This document shows positions 57,640 to 64,000 of a DNA stretch of 64,000 nucleotides, one piece after another. The first letter of the stretch is position 1. Every line of letters starts with the position of its first letter. The notes beneath the pieces are model-generated. The model worked only from the letters and a program-made list of their open reading frames with translations, was not told the DNA's origin and made no database searches. The translations under genes were made by a program, and so were the position numbers. Origin of the DNA: Turritopsis dohrnii (Eukaryota > Cnidaria > Hydrozoa > Anthoathecata > Oceaniidae); NCBI GenBank assembly GCA_027922465.2, contig BQMF02000169.1:434001-498000 (forward strand), given 5' to 3'.

Positions 57640-59257
57640 ATGATGAAATTTTTTGTTGGTGTAAAATCATTTGGTAAGTTGACAAAATTCGTCGAGTTCG
57701 TTTTCAGATATTCCTTATCATGGTTTTCTTATATTTTGTACCAGTGAGTTCTTATTTTTCGGGTTTTGCTTGAATATTTACAACATTTTTTCACCTAAAC
57801 TAGATTTTGTTCAGAAAGAAAGGTCTTCCTGAAGTTTTGGTACTAGACCAAATTATCTTCGTGTTTTTTTTCTTTCTATTTGGCTTGAGAAGGTTTTAAC
57901 TATGGCGAATATAATCCAAACATTATAATTTGAAATGAATTAACATTACGTCTTGAGTATAGTAGCATGTTATATTTGTGGAACTAGCTCAATATCATCA
58001 TAAGAGCAGAGTTTCATTAAGTCATGGGTCTTTACGTTAGGATACCTATTGGGCAAAGTTTGTTGAAAAATCTCTTCGAGTCTTCTATGGAAATATACAC
58101 GCTATTTCATTGAATGATGTATTGACCTTTCCCTTTCTGCCTACCTTTCCCCCATCTTCACATTCACATCACAATTTCTGAAGTAAACTGGAGAGGTCAG
58201 AAACGCAATATGTCAGTGTCAGTTTATTGGATTGGATTTCAGGATCTTGTAGTAAAGAAAGAGTTTGATAGAACTTTCAGCGTCATTTCTTGACTACCAC
58301 TCAGTAGTGTTATTATACTTCAAGGTCTTTTAGGTATTCAGACATTTGAACATTATACGTAGGATATAGCGGTTGAAATTCCAGTAATGTAATGTAATGA
58401 TTTATTTATTTCAAAGTTAAAAGATAAATTACTACTTTGTCTATGCGGGAACCATCAAATAGTCAAAGACTGACCAACTAGAACGGTCACCAGAACCAAT
58501 TAGGATGGCCACCAGTCAGTCAGTTAGTCAGTCAGTCAGTCAGCCAGTCACTGATTATAGTAGAAGAAATAAACAAAATCTGCATAGGTTTTTCAAACTC
58601 CATGGATTTGTTTAAAAGTAACGATGGCAAATTCTCAACGATTAGCTTTTCTCAGATGTTTCCATCAAACTTGGACTAGCTCCAACCTCTTCTTCTTTCA
58701 TAGAAGCGACATTATTTGTGCTGTTTATCGCGGTTCTATGTTCAAAGCAGGTAAGAACCTATAATTAACTGCTTCCAATCTCAAACTGCTGCCTTTAGTA
58801 CATCATCTAGGTGAGTACTTAACAATATAAGAATATTTTATTTCAGATTGACTGCAAAAGGTGTCGAACAACATTACACGGCGGCAGATTAGCGTCGGTA
58901 TGCAGTGATAATTACAGAATAACGTTAAAGCCTTTAGGAAAACCAAACAGATCTGGCAATATCCCTTTGAACGGATTTATCATGCTTTCAAAAATAAGAG
59001 AAGTACTGCCAGGAAGATATTTCTACGACACGAAGAATGATACCTTCATCGGAGTGGTTATACCGTCAATCAAGTCTGCCCCATCTTCTATTTCAACCAA
59101 TCCACAACGAGATGATTGCATCGATTTAGGTGGTGTTGATCCTTCCCCACGAACAAGACCAACAACAAGACCTTGCCCTAAAAACTTCAGATGCATTGGA
59201 CAAGTGACTTCTAGACCAAAAATAACCAAGAAAAAATCGCACTGTTTGTCAAACTAG
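57640..59257 (+). CDS. secreted or membrane cysteine-containing protein, unknown family
   Basis: This is a three-exon model: 57640-57673, 58656-58750, 58847-59257. The introns are GT-AG in phase 1 and phase 0. The total is 540 nt, giving 179 residues with a TAG stop. The N-terminus has a hydrophobic stretch at about residues 27-41 (FIEATLFVLFIAVLC) followed by SKQ, a plausible signal peptide or anchor. The rest has eight cysteines: CKRC, VCSDNY, then single Cys near DDCID and a C-terminal basic part with RPCPKNFRC and SHC. A conserved-looking core is KIREVLPGRYFYDTKNDTFI. I do not recognise the family. Exon 1 is tiny (11 codons), so the start is the weakest part. An unspliced ATG at 58624 opens a different frame. 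AATAAA lies at 59613. Confidence 0.6.
58049..58117 (-). mobile_element. truncated inverted copy of the 45.8 kb MITE family
   Basis: The reverse complement reads GCGTGTATATTTCCATAGAA, then TTTTTCAACAAA and TTTGCCC, matching 45890-45950. It lies in intron 1 of the cysteine-protein gene. Confidence 0.55.
58518..58552. repeat. (AGTC)n microsatellite
   Basis: About eight imperfect AGTC units lie in intron 1 of the cysteine-protein gene. Confidence 0.8.
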
Positions 59258-62220
59258 TAACACTTTATACAGATCTGAGTGATCTTAGTAGTGCTATACT
59301 TATTCACAGATCTTGCTTGGTGTCATTTTAATGGTGACTTTTCGGACAAACACAAACTATCAAGTTAGTTCAAGATATCCTCGAATGTAGGTTTTTTAAG
59401 ATGTTTAATTTATTAACAAAGATTTCTGAAATTTACATCACGCAACCATAATTATAATATTTAGGACTTTCGTGGATTTTAATTTGTTTATATATATAAG
59501 CTTGGCCTAATTAACAGTACCAGTCTTTTCACTGCCAAAATGATATAAATACAGCTGAAAGTTGGGATGTGCAATTTCAAACCACTAAACTTTTCTCAAT
59601 GATAATGATTGAAATAAAAAGCCCATATTGCTTATTAATTCACTTACTCAAATAAATTTTTCACATTTACACCAAGGACGTATGATGGTCTAAGGTTGTC
59701 ATAGTAACTTCATTAATAAAATAATACAAACAGTGAAAAAACATGATAGCGAGAGTATTGTTGACTAGACCATAATGCAATAGGTAGTTTACGCAAGCGC
59801 AATAGGAACGTCTGACTCTGTTGGGAAACTTTTGTGAGATAGTAACATCGGATTGCAGGTTTACGCGTTTTAAACACAGAGCGGAAAGTCATGTTTTGAA
59901 GTCGTATAGAGTTAAATCTCTTTTTATTGTCTAGATTTCGTTGTAACATTATTTTCTATTATTTTGTTGTTAATTTAGCAATTAACTTATTTCTCTGACA
60001 AAAACAGGTTCTTCAAACTTTCCTACCCTTGTGTAAACTCCCTCCTATCTTAATTGAAATGAGTCTATTAAGAAACAATCTCAGTCCGCATCTCATACAT
60101 CTGTTGTAACTGTTGAAATTTATGGGAATAGTTTGTTATTAGGTTTCTTCAAGGAAGATAATATAAATCTAACTTTTATTAATTCCTGTAATTACCATGT
60201 ATTTCAACATAGTTTTTTTCAACCGAAGTTATAAAAAAGATTTATGATTAACTTACTTTGTTTGAGTGTATCAACCTGAAATCGAGAGTCTTTTAGGTTT
60301 TCAACATTCTGACAAAATAAAAGACCCTGGGTTCGAGGTTGTGCAATCATAGATCATGCGCGAGTATCTGTTCAAACACCTCCTACTCAGCATATATGGC
60401 CTCGTTTTAAAAATCTTAATTAACTGTTATTTATATCTCAGAGGAATTGGCATAATAACCTTCATGTTCCATAAACGAGAATCTAACAAAACAGTCGTGG
60501 GAAAGAAATGACAATTATAATTAATTGATCGGTAGATTGTAATCTTCACGGGACTACAATTTCAGTATGATGACAAATATTGGCCTGGCTTGAAAAATAA
60601 TGAGCAGAAAAACAAGGGACGATACAAGCTGTGGTGTATCGGATAATCCGCCTGGCAAATAATTAATAACGGAAAAGTATGAAAGTATGAAATATGAAGT
60701 ATCAACAAGAAAAAACTGAAATGCGGAAAGATCTATTTTGCAATATGTGTATACTTGTAGTCATTATTCTATAGAACATGCCGTGATGTCAATGCATTAG
60801 CTGTTATCGTAGTCAGGAGATAAGTCTCAGCTCTAGATTCTTTGTTATTTTTTTTTCATTCAATATTTAATTATGCATTCAATCTAATTATGCATTTAAT
60901 CTTACAACCACATTGTGATTATTCCACGGTAATTTATTACTGTCACGTGGTCACGTGGAGTGCAAAAAAAAAAAACAACAAAAAACAAAAACAAAAAAAA
61001 CAGCCAACAAACTATAAATGTGTAGTCAAAGAAAAAGCACGACCAATATAGATAGCAATCAACCTTAAGATCCGTCAGTTTTTTACTAACTGTGTTTTTT
61101 CTTGCAGGAAGATGGTTTCGAAGCTTTTTGTTAGTTGATCATCTTCAAATTTTTAATTACTTTTAATTGTTTGTACTTACCTTTTAATTACCTATTAAGT
61201 TCTTTGTTGAGATTTCCATCATACAGATGGAAACTACATTCGTCGACTCATTTTTGAAAATGATATTTTTTACCGCCTAGGCAAATCAGCCTGTCGAAAG
61301 ATTACTTGGTACGAAATGAAGTAACTTCATTGGTTCATCTTACGCTAGCCTTAGTACTCTCTCAAACCACATCAATGATATCCTATAATGATATCTTTTT
61401 CAATGCAACTTATTTGTAATCGCGTTATACTCTGTTGTTTTACGCAGATGGTTATATTAACTTATCGACCTCAAAAAAATCTCTTTACAACTGCGTAATC
61501 ACACTAACTTTGTTAATTACACGATCGTAAAATGCGTCATTTATCCATCAAGTTCTTAATGAGAAAGTTGTTATTAGATAAACTTTCCATTCGGAACAAT
61601 CGAAAAGTCAATCCGTCAAAGAATCAATCCGACAGCGACAGTTTTTTTCCTCCTGACGTTTATGGTGTCGTAACATTTCATTACCTAACATAGTTGCGTA
61701 ATATCGAAAACTTTATCTCCATGGATACGTCAAGTATGACGTAATTGAAGGATGGTAATAAATACACCATACAGATTATGGTCATTGACAATGTTTCTAC
61801 AAGGCTTACAGTAATACAGTCAACATCGGTGATATCGAACTATCAAGAGCATGAAAAAAACGCTTCAGATAAAGGATTTAATATAGAATTGAGATGAAAT
61901 CACACTGGCAAAAAAGTAGAACAAAACAAAATGAATTACATTTGCCTTCACTTTTTTCTTAAAAAAGACATATTATCCGCTATCTTTCTGACGCTTTAAC
62001 GATAAAAGTGTTAGCTAAAAAGGTTCGCATAAATAATGCGAGTTTAAAAGGTTCCAGTTACCGAGGGTTACAGCAATTGAGATTATAATATCAAGAGTAT
62101 GCATCAATAGGATTTTAAGGATTCTCAGATTATATTTTGAATATTTAGAATCTGGTTAAACGGTACAAAGGTTAGGGTACAAAATATATTTTGATAGGTC
62201 TCAATTGCCTTTTACATTAT
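59258..62220. other. intergenic AT-rich DNA
   Basis: No gene or well-formed transposon was seen. An A-rich tract with AAAAACAAC words lies at 60964-61000. Confidence 0.35.
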
Positions 62221-62703
62221 ACTAGCATGTAGCTTTAGCTAAAAAATGTCCCCGCGCTCAAGCATTCCAATGTGTACACACAGCAAGCTATACAACGGAA
62301 ACAAAAACAAGTTTTTGTCCGAAAACTCAAAAAAATTCAGACAAACAAGAATAAAAACAAGAAGAATTGTGAGCATGATCATTTCGAAATGGGAGATCAG
62401 ATTTGAAAACTCCTTGACGGATGGTCTTCACGGTTTTTCACTTACGTTGTAATTGAGTTAAACTTTCTTTAGGATAACTTTTTTTTTATTGATGCTAATA
62501 TACCTTTCAAAAAGTGTAATAAAGGCTTAACAAGGTGCCCTTACGGGCAGAAAGATTTCTGCAAAATCTTTTGAAGCATGAAAAATGAAATATGTTATGA
62601 AATTTATAAAATTCGACAGAAAATGTTGAACGACCTAGGTGGGCTCGAACCACCGACCTCTCAGTTATCAGACAAGTCCACTAGCCAACTGCGCCACGGA
62701 AGC
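62221..62703 (-). mobile_element. tRNA-headed SINE-like repeat
   Basis: On the minus strand the head is tRNA-like (62703-62631). The body runs down to about 62221 and shares a series of blocks with 11678-11870. The order of blocks and the internal Pol III promoter fit a tRNA-derived SINE. The 3' end is not defined by a clear tail. Confidence 0.5.
62631..62703 (-). tRNA. tRNA-Ile(GAT)-like sequence, probably SINE head or pseudogene
   Basis: The 73 nt have tRNA proportions: a TGGCGCAGTTGG A box, an anticodon loop CTGATAA (anticodon GAT), a five-base variable loop, a perfect five-pair T stem GGTGG/CCACC around TTCGAGC, and the B box GGTTCGAGCCC. The acceptor arm fails, since GCTTCCG does not pair with TAGGTCG beyond two or three positions. 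The anticodon stem also has a mismatch. A functional tRNA is therefore unlikely. Confidence 0.45.
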
Positions 62704-64000
62704 ACATATATTTAAATATTGTATTATAAAGCTTTTTTGACTCTATTGTTTACAAAACGTTGAGAATTTCTTTTTAGTAAGAAACGATGATCACAGTCCA
62801 ACATAGTTATTAGTTTCTTCTACAAATTTTCTTTTTTAACTTAAAATATGTTTTATGTCTCAAAATACATTTAATATTGATCAAAGAAACTTTTGTAAAT
62901 ATATCGCTGACATGCCATGCACGGTGCTTTGGTTTCATGTAAGTGCACGCATGAAATTTCCAAAAACCGCTAGGTTTGGACAGCAGAAAAAGAACAAGAT
63001 GCCCTACCGGGCAGAAGGATTTCTGCAAGCTTTGCTGCTGAAAATGCCACAAAAATGCAACACTAGCACACTAGTTCTACAAAACTAAGACAGTCACATC
63101 ATTCAGCTCGAGAAGCATCAGCATTAAATAAACAAAAATATTAATGCGACTGACAATGTTCGTCAAGAAAGTCAGCCTACCATAACATAAAAAAAGGGCT
63201 TTTCTTTATGCTATCGCGGAGATCATTTATGAAGATCTGTTTTTTTTGTACGAATAAGCTGAATGATTGTTACTGGATATTTGCCACCCACGTACTCCAA
63301 AAATGTGCATCGACACAATACGAAACTTTAATTTAACCACATTAAATATAACGAATCCTATAAAAAGATTGTGTATACTGGCGGTAACCAACATATCGTT
63401 TGGGCAGCACAAACTAATATATAAAGTTTCTATATTGATCTCCTCAGAATGAAAAATATAAATATCACAATAATAATTACTTAGAAATTAAAGCTCATAT
63501 CTAATGTAAAAGTTAAAAAAAATACAACATACGTAGGGAGAAAAGAGATAAGCTGATATAGCCAGAATACATCCAAAAATTGCTACTAAATATAGTATAA
63601 ATAGCTGTATAAAGTGCATATGTTGGTGATGTTGGGGAGGAGCTGAAAGGAAGCTAAGCTGAGCTTTAAAAATCCAAAAGCTTCTAAAAATTGACTTCAA
63701 ACATGCATACACATACAAAATACACGAAGGACTTTCATATTTAAAAAGGCTTGGAGCAAAAATAAAACAAGAAATACCTTTTCTTCCACACACCATGTAT
63801 TGGCACTGTTTTCATATTTTAAACTTCAAGAAAACTTCTTTCAAAAAACAGAATAACCACACTGTAATTTAATTTTGTGAACATGATAAGTTCCCAACAG
63901 TAATGCAATTCTTTATATAAAATTATAAGCTGTATTAACTTCTTTTAAAGCCATATTTCCATCAAAGAAACCTTTAGCAAACTACACACGTTCTTTCGCT
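62704..64000. other. intergenic; second copy of a double-hairpin motif
   Basis: At 63000-63030 the sequence TGCCCTACCGGGCAGAAGGA and following TTTCTGCAA recur from 62536-62566. No gene is supported in the remaining sequence to the end of the window. Confidence 0.4.

Noticed and set aside
1..64000. CRISPR arrays, bacterial operons, rRNA or viral genomes
   Set aside because: No evenly spaced direct repeats, Shine-Dalgarno-led gene strings, rRNA-like blocks or LTR/viral genes were seen. The sequence is eukaryotic throughout.

Overview
This is an AT-rich stretch of an animal nuclear genome. Genes are sparse, introns follow GT-AG rules, there is no operon-like packing, and most of the sequence is transposon debris. 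An NK6-class homeobox gene, C-type lectin and PAN/apple modules, a canopy-like ER protein, vertebrate-type (TTAGGG)n telomeric units and THAP, Tigger, mariner and PIF/Harbinger relics all point to Metazoa. The fairly divergent NK6 homeodomain and the AT richness fit a cnidarian or another early-branching or invertebrate lineage. That placement is inference, not proof.

Four intact gene models can be assembled by hand. (1) On the minus strand, 23928 down to 9461, a ten-exon gene encodes a 490-residue secreted or type II protein: hydrophobic signal/anchor, two C-type lectin domains, a Ser/Thr/Pro-rich linker and a C-terminal PAN/apple-like domain. All nine introns are phase 1. (2) On the plus strand, 38239-44560, a six-exon gene encodes a 252-residue canopy/saposin-B-like ER protein ending in KEEL. 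(3) On the plus strand, 51132-52193, a two-exon NK6 homeobox gene encodes 325 residues. (4) On the plus strand, 57640-59257, a three-exon gene encodes a 179-residue cysteine-containing secreted or membrane protein of unknown family. A frameshifted ankyrin plus ADP-ribosyltransferase gene lies at 3412-4816.

Layout. 1-8 kb: a foldback element, the ART pseudogene, a PIF/Harbinger derivative and a THAP relic. 8.5-24 kb: a telomere-repeat palindrome, then the lectin gene. Its introns hold several MITEs, a long-TIR mariner and a degenerate LINE that is itself split by another DNA element. 24-38 kb: a 120-bp repeat family, an internally deleted Tigger, nested Harbinger-type MITEs and other repeats. 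38-45 kb: the canopy-like gene. 45-51 kb: mostly unexplained AT-rich DNA with short MITEs. 51-60 kb: the NK6 gene and the novel cysteine protein. 60-64 kb: a tRNA-headed SINE-like repeat.

The genes look functionally unrelated. What is distinctive is the dense set of TIR elements with TTA/TAA, TA or TTAA target duplications, and the evidence that the lectin gene has grown by duplicating phase-1 exons internally.
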